Shown here: positions 35,710-44,265 of the stretch, piece after piece
Layout of the letters: each line of letters opens with the position of its first letter
How positions within the stretch are numbered: the first letter of the stretch is position 1
Source of the DNA: Phyllobacterium sp. 21LDTY02-6
Lineage (GTDB): Bacteria > Pseudomonadota > Alphaproteobacteria > Rhizobiales > Rhizobiaceae
Length of the DNA stretch: 64,000 nucleotides
Direction: 5' to 3'
NCBI RefSeq assembly: GCF_023554255.2
Contig: NZ_JAMJWD020000001.1
Location: 124,001-188,000 of the forward strand
The notes under the pieces: generated by a model
Databases searched by the model: none
What the model was told of the DNA's origin: nothing
Seen by the model: the letters and a program-made list of their open reading frames with translations, nothing else
Translations under genes and position numbers: made by a program

Positions 35710-37095
35710 ATGACCGAAACGGTCAAAATCATCTCGCCCGTCGATGGCACCATCTATGCGGAACGTCCCATTGCTACGGACAAGGCAGTCGAGGCCATTG
35801 TCGAAACGGCCCGCCAGGCCCAGGAAGCCTGGAGCCAGACCAGCATCGCCGAACGCGGACGCCTTTGCCTCGCCGCGCTTGATGCGCTTCTCGCGATGAA
35901 TGACGAAATCGTGCCCGAAATCGCCTGGCAGATGGGCAGGCCGGTTCGTTATGGCGGCGAGAAGGGCGGTGTCGAGGAACGTACGCGCTATATGGTCGGC
36001 ATCGCCGAACAGGCGCTGTCGCCGGTACTGGAAAATGACAGGCGGGGCTTCCGGCGCTATATCAGGCACGTGCCGCTCGGCGTCGTGATGGTGATCGCGC
36101 CGTGGAACTATCCTTATCTCACCGCGGTGAACACGATCATCCCGGCGCTCATGGCGGGCAACAGCGTCATCCTGAAACATGCGGCGCAGACACTTCTCGT
36201 CGGCGAGCGCTTCGCGCAGGCATTTGAAAGGGCCGGACTGCCGAAGGGCGTGTTCCAGAATGTTGTCCTCAGCCATCAGCAGACCGAGAAACTGCTCGGC
36301 TCGGGCCGGATCGACCATGTCAACTTCACCGGCTCGGTGGCCGGCGGCCGCGCCATCGAGAAGGCTGCGGCCGGAACCTTCATGACATTGGGACTGGAAC
36401 TCGGCGGCAAGGATCCCGCCTATGTCCTGCCCGACGTCAATCTCGACCATGCCGTTGCCAATCTCGTCGATGGAGCCTTCTTCAACTCCGGGCAATGCTG
36501 CTGCGGTATCGAGCGCATCTATGTGCATGAAAGCGTCTATGACCGCTTCGTGGATGGCTTCGTCGACCTGACGAAGCAATATGTCGTCGGCAATCCGCTC
36601 GATCCCACCACGACCATGGGGCCGATGGCGCAGACCCGTTTTGCCGATCTCGTGCGCGAGCAGAAGGCCGAGGCGCTGCGCAAGGGTGCGAAGGCGCATG
36701 TGTCCATGAAGGTCGCCAATGATGGTGCCGGCTCGCCCTATCTCGCGCCTGAAGTCCTCACCGGGGTCGATCACCAGATGAGCGTCATGCGCGAGGAGAG
36801 CTTCGGGCCGATCGTCGGCATCATGAAGGTCCGCAATGATGAGGAGGCGCTGGCACTGATGAATGACAGCCAATATGGGCTGACCGCTTCGCTGTGGACG
36901 ACGGATACGGATCGGGCGGCTGCGCTGGGCGACCGGATCGAGACGGGCACCGTATTCATGAACCGCTGCGATTATATCGATCCGGCGCTGGTATGGACCG
37001 GTGTCAAGGAGACGGGCAAGGGCGCCTCCATGTCCGCCATCGGCTATGGCAATCTCACCCGGCCCAAATCCTTCCACCTGCGCGAAGCCATCTGA
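35710..37095 (+). CDS. Aldehyde dehydrogenase
   Basis: A 461-residue NAD(P)-dependent aldehyde dehydrogenase: cofactor site PWNYPYLTAVNTIIPALMAG, Gly-rich NFTGSVAGGRAIEKAAAG, catalytic Glu in LELGGKDPAYVL and Cys in FFNSGQCCCGIERIYVHE (three consecutive cysteines). Likely oxidises the aldehyde produced by the neighbouring iron alcohol dehydrogenase, giving a gamma-glutamyl acid or a free acid. ATG 35710 is used; the frame is open to 35620 inside the upstream gene. There are 37 bases between genes. Confidence 0.92.
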   Translation: MTETVKIISPVDGTIYAERPIATDKAVEAIVETARQAQEAWSQTSIAERGRLCLAALDALLAMNDEIVPEIAWQMGRPVRYGGEKGGVEERTRYMVGIAEQALSPVLENDRRGFRRYIRHVPLGVVMVIAPWNYPYLTAVNTIIPALMAGNSVILKHAAQTLLVGERFAQAFERAGLPKGVFQNVVLSHQQTEKLLGSGRIDHVNFTGSVAGGRAIEKAAAGTFMTLGLELGGKDPAYVLPDVNLDHAVANLVDGAFFNSGQCCCGIERIYVHESVYDRFVDGFVDLTKQYVVGNPLDPTTTMGPMAQTRFADLVREQKAEALRKGAKAHVSMKVANDGAGSPYLAPEVLTGVDHQMSVMREESFGPIVGIMKVRNDEEALALMNDSQYGLTASLWTTDTDRAAALGDRIETGTVFMNRCDYIDPALVWTGVKETGKGASMSAIGYGNLTRPKSFHLREAI

Positions 37096-37111
37096 TCAAG
37101 AGAGACATGCA

Positions 37112-38278
37112 ATGACCGAACTCGTTTCCAAATGGAATTACCCGACCACCGTGCGTTTCGGCGCCGGGCGGATCAAGGAATTGCCGGAGGTCCTCGAAGC
37201 GACGGGCATCGCAAACCCGCTGTTCGTCACCGATCCCGGCCTCGCCCGCCTGCCCGTGGTGGCATCCACATTGAAGATACTGAACGACGCCAATATCCCG
37301 CATGGCGTATTCTCCGACGTAAAGCCCAATCCGGTGGAAGCCAATCTGACTGCCGGCATCGCGGTATTCAAGCAGGGCGGCCATGACGGCGTCATCGCAT
37401 TTGGCGGCGGTTCGGCGCTGGATCTCGGCAAGCTCATTGCGTTTCAGGCGGGGCAGACAAGGCCGGTCTGGGATTTCGAGGATATCGGCGACTGGTGGAC
37501 GCGCGCGGATGCCGCTTCCATCGCTCCGATCATCGCCGTGCCGACGACTGCCGGTACGGGCTCGGAAGTGGGGCGCGCGGGCGTCATCACCAATGAAGCC
37601 ACCCACACGAAGAAGGTGATCTTCCATCCCAAGCTCTTGCCGGCGATCGTGATTGCCGATCCGGAGCTTTCCGTCGGCATGCCGCCCTTCATCACAGCGG
37701 GCACGGGCATGGATGCTCTCGCCCATTGCCTTGAGGCCTATTGCGCGCCGGGCTACCACCCGATGGCCGATGGTATCGCCGTGGAGGGAATAAGGCTTGT
37801 GTTCGAGAATCTGCCCAAGGCTTTCGCCGATGGCAGCGACCTTACGGCGCGCGCCCACATGATGAGCGCCGCGGCCATGGGGGCTACGGCGTTCCAGAAG
37901 GGATTGGGCGCGATCCACTCCCTGTCTCATCCGATTGGCGCCATCTACGACACCCATCATGGCATGACCAATGCTGTCTTCATGCCCTATGTGCTGGCGT
38001 TCAATCGCCCTGCCATCGAGCCCCGCATAGAACGCCTCGCCAGTTATATCGGCATTGCGGGCGGATTCGACGGGTTTGCCGATGCGATCCTGAACCTGCG
38101 CAGGCAACTCGACGTGCCGCACGCTCTCGGCGGTCTGATCAAGGATCTCGACATGAGCGAAGACCAGAAGGAACGGATCGCGGCCATGGCGATTGTCGAT
38201 CCGACTGCTGGCGGCAATCCGGTCGAACTTACCAAAGAAGCGGCGCTCAAGCTGCTGAATGAGGCCATCGCCGGATAA
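37112..38278 (+). CDS. Iron-containing alcohol dehydrogenase
   Basis: A 388-residue group III alcohol dehydrogenase. It has the NAD motif VIAFGGGSALDLGKLIA, TTAGTGSEVGRAGVI, and metal-ligand histidines in MDALAHCLEAY, LGAIHSLSHPIGAIYDTHHG. With a ligase and aldehyde dehydrogenase in the same operon it fits oxidation of an alcohol group on an amino-alcohol substrate. ATG 37112 lies 16 bases after the upstream stop. The last gene of the operon; a GC-rich hairpin follows. Confidence 0.92.
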   Translation: MTELVSKWNYPTTVRFGAGRIKELPEVLEATGIANPLFVTDPGLARLPVVASTLKILNDANIPHGVFSDVKPNPVEANLTAGIAVFKQGGHDGVIAFGGGSALDLGKLIAFQAGQTRPVWDFEDIGDWWTRADAASIAPIIAVPTTAGTGSEVGRAGVITNEATHTKKVIFHPKLLPAIVIADPELSVGMPPFITAGTGMDALAHCLEAYCAPGYHPMADGIAVEGIRLVFENLPKAFADGSDLTARAHMMSAAAMGATAFQKGLGAIHSLSHPIGAIYDTHHGMTNAVFMPYVLAFNRPAIEPRIERLASYIGIAGGFDGFADAILNLRRQLDVPHALGGLIKDLDMSEDQKERIAAMAIVDPTAGGNPVELTKEAALKLLNEAIAG

Positions 38279-38289
38279 TCGCCAAGCAT

Positions 38290-38308
38290 CGGGGCCGGAT
38301 CGGCCCCG
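38290..38308. terminator. Bidirectional GC-rich hairpin
   Basis: CGGGGCCG-GAT-CGGCCCCG, 8-base perfect arms, between the convergent alcohol dehydrogenase and ABC ATPase genes. Likely ends both operons. Confidence 0.7.
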
Positions 38309-38316
38309 TTCGCCGG

Positions 38317-39381
38317 TCAGTGGCCCAGCACAAGGAGATCCTTGGCCGCAAGACTTACCTTGACGTCTTCGCCCGGAGCGGGCGGCGGGGCGCTCGGATT
38401 GTTGAACGTATCGAACGACACCGTGTTCTGTCCGAGCGATGCGCGGATTCGGATCACCGAGCCGAGGAAATGCACGCTGTTGATCCTGCCGTCCAGCGTC
38501 ACCTCGCGGGCCGCACTGGCAGCTCCAAGGCTCACAGCCTCCGGGCGCACGGCAAGCGAGATCTGGTCGCCTGCCTTGTGGCCGTTCAGTCGTGGCCCAA
38601 GCACAACGTCGCAGCCGTCAATGGTGATGATGCCGGCGGCGGCATCGCGGACGGTCGCATCGAGCATGTTGAGCGTTCCGACGAAGGAAGCGACGAAACG
38701 CGACGCCGGCTGATTGTAGATTTCGAACGGAGCGCCGACCTGCTCGGCTCGCCCTTCGTACATGACCACGATACGATCGGAGATCGACAGCGCTTCTTCC
38801 TGATCATGCGTGACGAAGATCGTGGTAATACCCAATTTGCGCTGGATCGAGCGGATTTCCTCGCGCAGGGACACGCGGATCTTCGCATCTAGTGCCGATA
38901 GCGGCTCGTCCAGCAGCAGGACCTGCGGCTTGGTGGCAAGCGCCCGTGCCAGCGCGACACGCTGCTGCTGTCCGCCGGAAAGCTGATAGGGGTAGCGGTC
39001 GGCCAGATGGTCGAGCTTGATGAGGGTCAGCATTTCGCGAACGGTCGCATCGATCTCGGCCTTGGGCTTTTTGGCGACTTTCAGGCCAAAGGCGACATTC
39101 TGCGCCACCGTCATGTTCGGGAACAGGGCGTAGGCCTGGAAGACCATGCCGATATTTCTCTGGTTCGGCTTGAGATTGACCACATCATTGCCGCCAATGC
39201 TGATCATGCCGGCGCTCGGGGTTTCGAAGCCCGCCACCATCCGCAGGACCGTGGTCTTGCCGCAACCGCTCGGTCCAAGCAGCGAGATGAACTCCCCCTT
39301 GTCGATGCTGAGATTGAAATCGTGCACGACAGTCGTCGAATTGAAGCTTTTTCTCAAATGGCTGATGGTTAGAAATGACAT
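38317..39381 (-). CDS. ABC transporter ATPase, polyamine/Fe3+ type (PotA-like)
   Basis: A 354-residue nucleotide-binding subunit: Walker A LLGPSGCGKTTVLR, signature LSGGQQQRVALARALA, Walker B VLLLDEPLSALDAKIR, H-loop TIFVTHDQEEALSIS and a C-terminal TOBE domain (LAVRPEAVSLG). It belongs to the CUT1/PotA/FbpC group that serves spermidine, putrescine, Fe3+ or related importers. It is the last gene of a four-gene operon on the minus strand, facing the catabolic operon it probably feeds. Confidence 0.93.
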   Translation of the reverse strand: MSFLTISHLRKSFNSTTVVHDFNLSIDKGEFISLLGPSGCGKTTVLRMVAGFETPSAGMISIGGNDVVNLKPNQRNIGMVFQAYALFPNMTVAQNVAFGLKVAKKPKAEIDATVREMLTLIKLDHLADRYPYQLSGGQQQRVALARALATKPQVLLLDEPLSALDAKIRVSLREEIRSIQRKLGITTIFVTHDQEEALSISDRIVVMYEGRAEQVGAPFEIYNQPASRFVASFVGTLNMLDATVRDAAAGIITIDGCDVVLGPRLNGHKAGDQISLAVRPEAVSLGAASAAREVTLDGRINSVHFLGSVIRIRASLGQNTVSFDTFNNPSAPPPAPGEDVKVSLAAKDLLVLGH

Positions 39382-39396
39382 GAATCGATCCGATAT

Positions 39397-40188
39397 TTAT
39401 CGCCGCGTTGCCGCGAGCGATTTGTTGAGACGGGTGACGATCTGAATAAGCCCCATGCAGATCCAGGTGATGGCGAAAGCGATCACCGCAAGTGCCGCCG
39501 GTTCATAGGCGCGATTGGCGCCGATAAGCTGCAGGAACGGTCCGAAGGCCGGGCGGTTCAACAGCGCAGCCATGGTGAATTCCCCGATCACGATGGCGAA
39601 GGTGAGAAACGCGCCTGAAAGAACCGCCACCAGTACATTCGGCAGGATGATGCGCGACATGATGGTAATGCGGCTTGCGCCGAGACTTTCCGCCGCCTCC
39701 GTCAGGGTGCGGATATCGATGGCGCCGAGGCCGGTATCGACCGCGCGGTACATATAGGGCATGGCGAGCATGGTGTAGCCGAAGACCAGCAATATGTTCG
39801 TGCCCATCGCCGAACCGGTGAGCGGCAGGAGCGACGATGTGTTGTAGAGGCGGATATAGCCAAAGACGACGACGATCGCCGGGATCACGAGCGGCAGCAG
39901 CGTGATGAATTCGAGGAATGGCCGCCAGCGCGGCAGGCGCAGGCGGACCCAATACGCGGTCGGAACCACGAGCAGCACGCCGACCAGTATCGTCACCAGA
40001 GCCATGACGACGGAATAGCCGAACGTCGCCTGGAAGCGCGGATCGCTCAGGATGACCCAATAGGCATCGAGGGAATAGGCGCCGCGCCGCATCCGCAGGG
40101 AGAATTCAAGCGTGCCGATGAGCGGAACGACGAAATAGACGATGCCGAATGCCAGCGCCAGCCAGGACCAGAAGCGATTGACCTTCAT
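39397..40188 (-). CDS. ABC transporter permease (PotC-like)
   Basis: A 263-residue inner-membrane permease with about six TM helices (FWSWLALAFGIVYFVVPLIG) and the EAA loop LTEAAESLGASRITIMSRII that contacts the ATPase. ATG 40188 (MKVNRFW) overlaps the stop of the preceding permease gene by 4 bases; the longer open frame upstream has no membrane character. Confidence 0.91.
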   Translation of the reverse strand: MKVNRFWSWLALAFGIVYFVVPLIGTLEFSLRMRRGAYSLDAYWVILSDPRFQATFGYSVVMALVTILVGVLLVVPTAYWVRLRLPRWRPFLEFITLLPLVIPAIVVVFGYIRLYNTSSLLPLTGSAMGTNILLVFGYTMLAMPYMYRAVDTGLGAIDIRTLTEAAESLGASRITIMSRIILPNVLVAVLSGAFLTFAIVIGEFTMAALLNRPAFGPFLQLIGANRAYEPAALAVIAFAITWICMGLIQIVTRLNKSLAATRR

Positions 40189-41084
40189 TTCAGCCACCGT
40201 TCGCTGCGGGCGCGCATCCAGATGTAGACCGCATTGGAAAGGCCCGTCACCACGATCATGCCGAAGGCGAGAGCGTAGCCGAGATGGGGGTCTTGAAGGA
40301 CATCGCCGCGGATCTGCGCGAAAAGGACGATAGGCACGATGCTCAGGGAAGACCCGGTGAGGGCGTAAGCCGTTGCTATCGCGCCGAAGGAATTGGCGAA
40401 GAGCAGCAGCATGGTGCCGAGCAGGGCGGGCCACAGGATCGGGAAGGCGACCATGCGCCAATATTGCGGGCCGGTGGCGCCGAGGATGAGCGCCGCTTCC
40501 TTCCACTCCTTCTTCAGCCCGTCCAGCGCGGGCGTGATGATGAGGATCATCAGCGGGATCTGAAAATAGAGATAGGTCAGCGTCAGGCCCCAGAAGCTCA
40601 GGAGGTTGAAGCCATGGGCATAGAGATTGAAGCCGAAAACATTATAAAGCAGCGAGGTCACGAGCCCCGTCCGTCCCAACGTAGCCAGAAAGGCGAAGGC
40701 AAGCGGCACGCCGGCGAAATTGGAAGCGACGCCGGAGAAAGTCATCAATGGCGCGCGAATCCAGCCGGGAAGCCCGCCGAGAGTGACGGCTGCCGCGACG
40801 CAGAAGCCGATGACCGCACCGAGAATTGCCGAGGCCAGTGAAATGCGGATCGAGATCCAGTAGGCGTCAAGGATCGAGGGCTGAAACAGATTGATGATAT
40901 TGGCGAGGGTGAAACCGCCCTCATTGTCCTGAAAAGCACCGGCGACGAGATAGATTGTCGGCCAGATGAGGAAAAGAACGGCAAAAATGATGAAGGGCAT
41001 GACGCCAAGCCAATCAAGCGACATGCGCTTGCGCCTTGGTACCGGCGGCGGGGCTGGAGCATCCAGTTCAGTAGCTGCACTCAT
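40185..41084 (-). CDS. ABC transporter permease (PotB-like)
   Basis: A 299-residue permease with about six TM segments (WLGVMPFIIFAVLFLIWPTI, LMTFSGVASNFAGVPLAFAF) and the EAA motif KEAALILGATGPQYWRMVAF. It precedes the PotC-like permease, to which it is coupled by a 4-base overlap. A strong hairpin separates it from the binding-protein gene. Confidence 0.91.
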   Translation of the reverse strand: MSAATELDAPAPPPVPRRKRMSLDWLGVMPFIIFAVLFLIWPTIYLVAGAFQDNEGGFTLANIINLFQPSILDAYWISIRISLASAILGAVIGFCVAAAVTLGGLPGWIRAPLMTFSGVASNFAGVPLAFAFLATLGRTGLVTSLLYNVFGFNLYAHGFNLLSFWGLTLTYLYFQIPLMILIITPALDGLKKEWKEAALILGATGPQYWRMVAFPILWPALLGTMLLLFANSFGAIATAYALTGSSLSIVPIVLFAQIRGDVLQDPHLGYALAFGMIVVTGLSNAVYIWMRARSERWLK

Positions 41085-41174
41085 GGTTCCGGTGCTGACT
41101 TTCGATTGCCAAATGGCGGAAACGGCCAGTCACGCCTGACGTGCCGGGCCATGTCCGCCTTGGGTTCAGAAACG

Positions 41175-41200
41175 GAGAACCCCGCTTTCACGGGGTTCTC
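41175..41200 (-). terminator. Strong hairpin between binding protein and permease genes
   Basis: GAGAACCCCG at 41175-41184 pairs perfectly with CGGGGTTCTC at 41191-41200; loop CTTTCA. It lies just after the substrate-binding-protein stop (minus strand). Such hairpins commonly protect the abundant binding-protein mRNA or reduce read-through into permease genes. Confidence 0.75.
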
Positions 41201-41209
41201 GCTCCATCA

Positions 41210-42313
41210 TTACTTGACGTTGGCGCCGACGACCTTGTCCCATTCCTTGGTGATGACTTCCTTTGCGGCAGCCTGTTCATCAAGCGTCGGGAAAATGGCC
41301 TTCTCGTAGGCTGCAGCCGGCGGCAGCTTGTCGAGCAGTTCCTTCGGGACCTTGTTGTTCTTGACGAGGTCGTTGAAGCGGATCGGGTGGCAATAGCCCT
41401 TCAGCCAGGTCAGCTGGCCCTCGTCGGAGTAAAGATACTCCATCCAGAGCTTGGCGGCGTTGGGGTGCGGCGCGTAGGCGCTGATCGCCTGGACATAGAC
41501 GCCGGCAACGACGCCCGAAGCCGGAACGACGACTTCAACCGGGGGATTGCCTTTCAGCGTATCGCGGCCGGAAAGCGCATTGTAATCCCAATTGATCACG
41601 ATCGGAGTCGCGCCCTGCGCCAGCGTTCCGGACTTGCCGATGACCGGAACGAAATTGCCCGCCTTGTTCATTTCGGCAAAATATTTGAGGCCTGCTTCGC
41701 CGGCCGCCTTGCCGGCAGCGGCGCCAGTGGACAGACCCGCAGCCGATACGGCGAGGATCGCCTGGTTGGACGCCCGCGGGTCGCCTGCCAGAGCAACGGC
41801 ATTGGCATATTCGGGCTTCAACAGGTCCGACCAATCCTTGGGAACGGTCTTGACGATGTCGGTGTTCACCTGGAACGACAGAACGCCGTAATAGTCACCA
41901 TACCAGTGGCCGTCGGCATCCTTCACGTTTTCCGGGATGGAGTCCCAGGTGCTGACCTTGTAGGGCATGGTCAGGCCGTCGGTCTTGGCGGAGGGGCCGA
42001 AGGCGAAACCGACGTCGATCACATCGGGAGCCTGCGGGCCCTTATTGTCCTTGTTTGCCTTGATGGCCTCGATTTCGTCGCCCGAACCCGCGTCCGGATT
42101 GAGCTCATTGACTTCGATCCCGTATTTGGCCTTGAAGCCCGCGATCATGTCGCCATAGGCGCACCAGTCATGCGGAAGGGCGATCGTCGTCAGCGTGCCT
42201 TCCTTCTTCGCGGCTTCGACAAGCTCGGCCGGCGCGTCGGCAAATGCGATCGATGTGCTTGCGAAGAGTACGGCAGTGGTCAGCGCGGTGAAGCGCCTTG
42301 AGTTGGCAATCAT
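41210..42313 (-). CDS. ABC transporter periplasmic substrate-binding protein
   Basis: A 367-residue exported binding protein with a signal peptide (FTALTTAVLFASTSIAFA). It has the class-D/polyamine-type fold (EAAKKEGTLTTIALPHDWCA, GVLSFQVNTDIVKTVPKDW, PIVINWDYNALSG, AAKLWMEYLYSDEGQLTWLK). It captures the substrate for the two permeases and ATPase; the ligand is unknown but may be the amine consumed by the facing operon. ATG 42313 is used because the longer frame (42388) overlaps the promoter and candidate operator. Confidence 0.92.
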   Translation of the reverse strand: MIANSRRFTALTTAVLFASTSIAFADAPAELVEAAKKEGTLTTIALPHDWCAYGDMIAGFKAKYGIEVNELNPDAGSGDEIEAIKANKDNKGPQAPDVIDVGFAFGPSAKTDGLTMPYKVSTWDSIPENVKDADGHWYGDYYGVLSFQVNTDIVKTVPKDWSDLLKPEYANAVALAGDPRASNQAILAVSAAGLSTGAAAGKAAGEAGLKYFAEMNKAGNFVPVIGKSGTLAQGATPIVINWDYNALSGRDTLKGNPPVEVVVPASGVVAGVYVQAISAYAPHPNAAKLWMEYLYSDEGQLTWLKGYCHPIRFNDLVKNNKVPKELLDKLPPAAAYEKAIFPTLDEQAAAKEVITKEWDKVVGANVK

Positions 42314-42630
42314 TTTTTTACACCCCTTTAAGCTTACGTCATTGGCTCTGGTTCGACGCCAGCACCCGATATAGGTCTCTCGTATCAATTAGATGACACA
42401 CCTATAACGAGTGGGAACGCGAACTCTCCCTGAGCAGTAAGAGGAGTGAACCACTTTTTCGGCGGCTTAGCAATTCGGCTCTATGCTAAAAGCTATGTGT
42501 CTGGGAAGGCGAACGTTTTTCCGATAAGGCGTCCGCGCGTGGCGGTGATTTTTGTCCGCATGCCGGAGGATTTGGCCGCGCGATCATGCGGGCTGCTTTC
42601 GCCCTCGAAAGCGCCCGCACGAAAACGGCT
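42314..42630 (-). promoter_or_regulatory. Promoter region of the ABC operon
   Basis: 317 bases between the binding-protein start and the end of the efflux gene on the same strand. It contains the 22-base element at 42377-42398 shared with the RpiR promoter. A 62-codon plus-strand frame at 42446-42634 has no ribosome site and I do not regard it as a gene. Confidence 0.5.
42377..42398. promoter_or_regulatory. Candidate RpiR operator, copy 2
   Basis: Begins CTCTCGTAT, then CAATTAGATGACA. The first nine bases are identical to the copy at 31715-31736 (read on the minus strand) and the A/T-rich remainder is similar. It is 64 bases before the binding-protein start. Confidence 0.45.
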
Positions 42631-44223
42631 CTAATGGCCTCCGCCGCCACCGGCGGCCGGGGCGCCGGGCTTGCGCATCATCACCGCAAATACGGCGAGC
42701 GACGCGAAAAGCAAGGTGAGGATATAGAACACGTCCATGAATGACAGAATGGATGCCTGTTGATGCACCATGCCGGAGATCCTGCTCAAGGCGGTAAGGT
42801 CGCCATCAAGGCCATGGGAGGCGAAGTTTCGCGACATGGTCTCCATCATCCCCTCGGCCTCGGGATTGCCCCAGCGGACATTCTCCGACAATTGGGCGTA
42901 GTGGATCGCATTCCTGTCCGTCAGGATCTGGTTTATGACGGCAAGCCCTACGGCCCCGCCGAGATTGCGCGTGAGGTTGAACAGGCCGGAGGCGTTCTTG
43001 AGCCGGGCAGGGGGCAGCGTCCCGAGCGCAAGATTGTTGATCGGCACCATGCACAGCATCAGCGACACGCCGCGGAACAGCTGCGGTACCAGCAATTCAT
43101 AGAAATCCCAGTCTGCGGTCAGATGGGTCATGGTCCATGTGCCGACGCCGAAGCCGATGAAACCGATCATGATCATGATGCGCGGATCCATGCGCCCGGA
43201 AAGGAAGCCGGCGATGGGAGCCGTCATGAACATGGCAAGTCCGCTGACGAACAGGGCTTCGCCGATCATCAGGGCGTCGTAGCCCCTGATCTGGCCGAGA
43301 TAGACGGGGTAAAGGTAGGTCAGCCCGTAGAGCCCGATGCCGAGCACGAAGGAGAAGGCCGAGCCAAAGGCGAAATTCAGGTTCTTGAAGGCGAAAAGAT
43401 CGACGATTGGCTGCTCCGCGGTGAAGGCGCGGTAGAAAAAGACGATGCCGCCGATGACCATGACAATGCTGCAATAATAGACGGCATGGTCCTGGAGCCA
43501 GTCATTGCGCGGGCCTTCTTCGAGCACATATTCAAGCGAACCGAGAAAGGCTGCCATGCCGGCCAGGCCCCACCAGTCGAACTTGTTCAAAAGCGAGCGG
43601 TCGCCCTTGTCGAAATCGATCAGGTTCCAGGTGGCGATGGCGACGGCGATGCCGGGGATCACATTGACGAGGAAGAGCCAGTGCCAGGAAAAGGCGTGGC
43701 TGAGATAGCCGCCGACCGTCGGGCCGATCGTCGGCGCCAGCGTTGCCACGAGGCCGATCATCGGCGATACGATGGAGCGTTTGGAAGGCGGGAATATCGT
43801 GAATGCCGCGGCAAACACGCTCGGGATCATGCCGCCGCCGATGAAGCCCTGTATGGCGCGGTAGACGATCATCTGATCGATATTGGTGGCGGTCGCGCAG
43901 AGAACGCTTGCGGCGGTGAAGCCGGCGGCGGATACCGAGAACAGGATGCGCGTGGAAACCAGCCGTCCGAGGAAGCCGGACAGGGGGATCATGATCACTT
44001 CGGCGATCAGGTAGGACGTCTGCACCCAGGATATCTCGTCCGAGCTGGCGCTCAGCCCCGCCTGGATTTCGGCAAGCGAGGCGGAAACGATCTGGATATC
44101 GAGAATGGCCATGAACATGCCGAAGACCATGGCGAGAAAGGCGATAGCCTTTTTCGGATCTATGCGGTCTTCGGGAATGGCCGGGGAGGCCGGGCCTCCA
44201 CCTGCCGTCGTTGCGTCTGCCAT
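42631..44223 (-). CDS. DHA2-family drug efflux MFS transporter (EmrB-like)
   Basis: A 530-residue, 14-TM MFS exporter of the DHA2 family: FGMFMAILDIQIVSASLAEI, then WVQTSYLIAEVIMIPLSGFL, RAIQGFIGGGMIPSVFAA (motif A/B region) and APTIGPTVGGYLSH (motif C, antiporter). Works with the adjacent membrane-fusion protein to export toxic compounds across both membranes. A Gly-rich C-terminus (AAGGGGGH) is seen. 42 bases downstream of the EmrA-like gene. Confidence 0.92.
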   Translation of the reverse strand: MADATTAGGGPASPAIPEDRIDPKKAIAFLAMVFGMFMAILDIQIVSASLAEIQAGLSASSDEISWVQTSYLIAEVIMIPLSGFLGRLVSTRILFSVSAAGFTAASVLCATATNIDQMIVYRAIQGFIGGGMIPSVFAAAFTIFPPSKRSIVSPMIGLVATLAPTIGPTVGGYLSHAFSWHWLFLVNVIPGIAVAIATWNLIDFDKGDRSLLNKFDWWGLAGMAAFLGSLEYVLEEGPRNDWLQDHAVYYCSIVMVIGGIVFFYRAFTAEQPIVDLFAFKNLNFAFGSAFSFVLGIGLYGLTYLYPVYLGQIRGYDALMIGEALFVSGLAMFMTAPIAGFLSGRMDPRIMIMIGFIGFGVGTWTMTHLTADWDFYELLVPQLFRGVSLMLCMVPINNLALGTLPPARLKNASGLFNLTRNLGGAVGLAVINQILTDRNAIHYAQLSENVRWGNPEAEGMMETMSRNFASHGLDGDLTALSRISGMVHQQASILSFMDVFYILTLLFASLAVFAVMMRKPGAPAAGGGGGH

Positions 44224-44265
44224 GATCCTGGCTCCAATGCCGCGCTTTTCTTGTGTGCCGGTGCC

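Noticed and set aside
42446-42634. A 62-codon plus-strand frame upstream of the ABC operon
   Set aside because: No ribosome site and no recognisable motif; it lies in the ABC promoter region.
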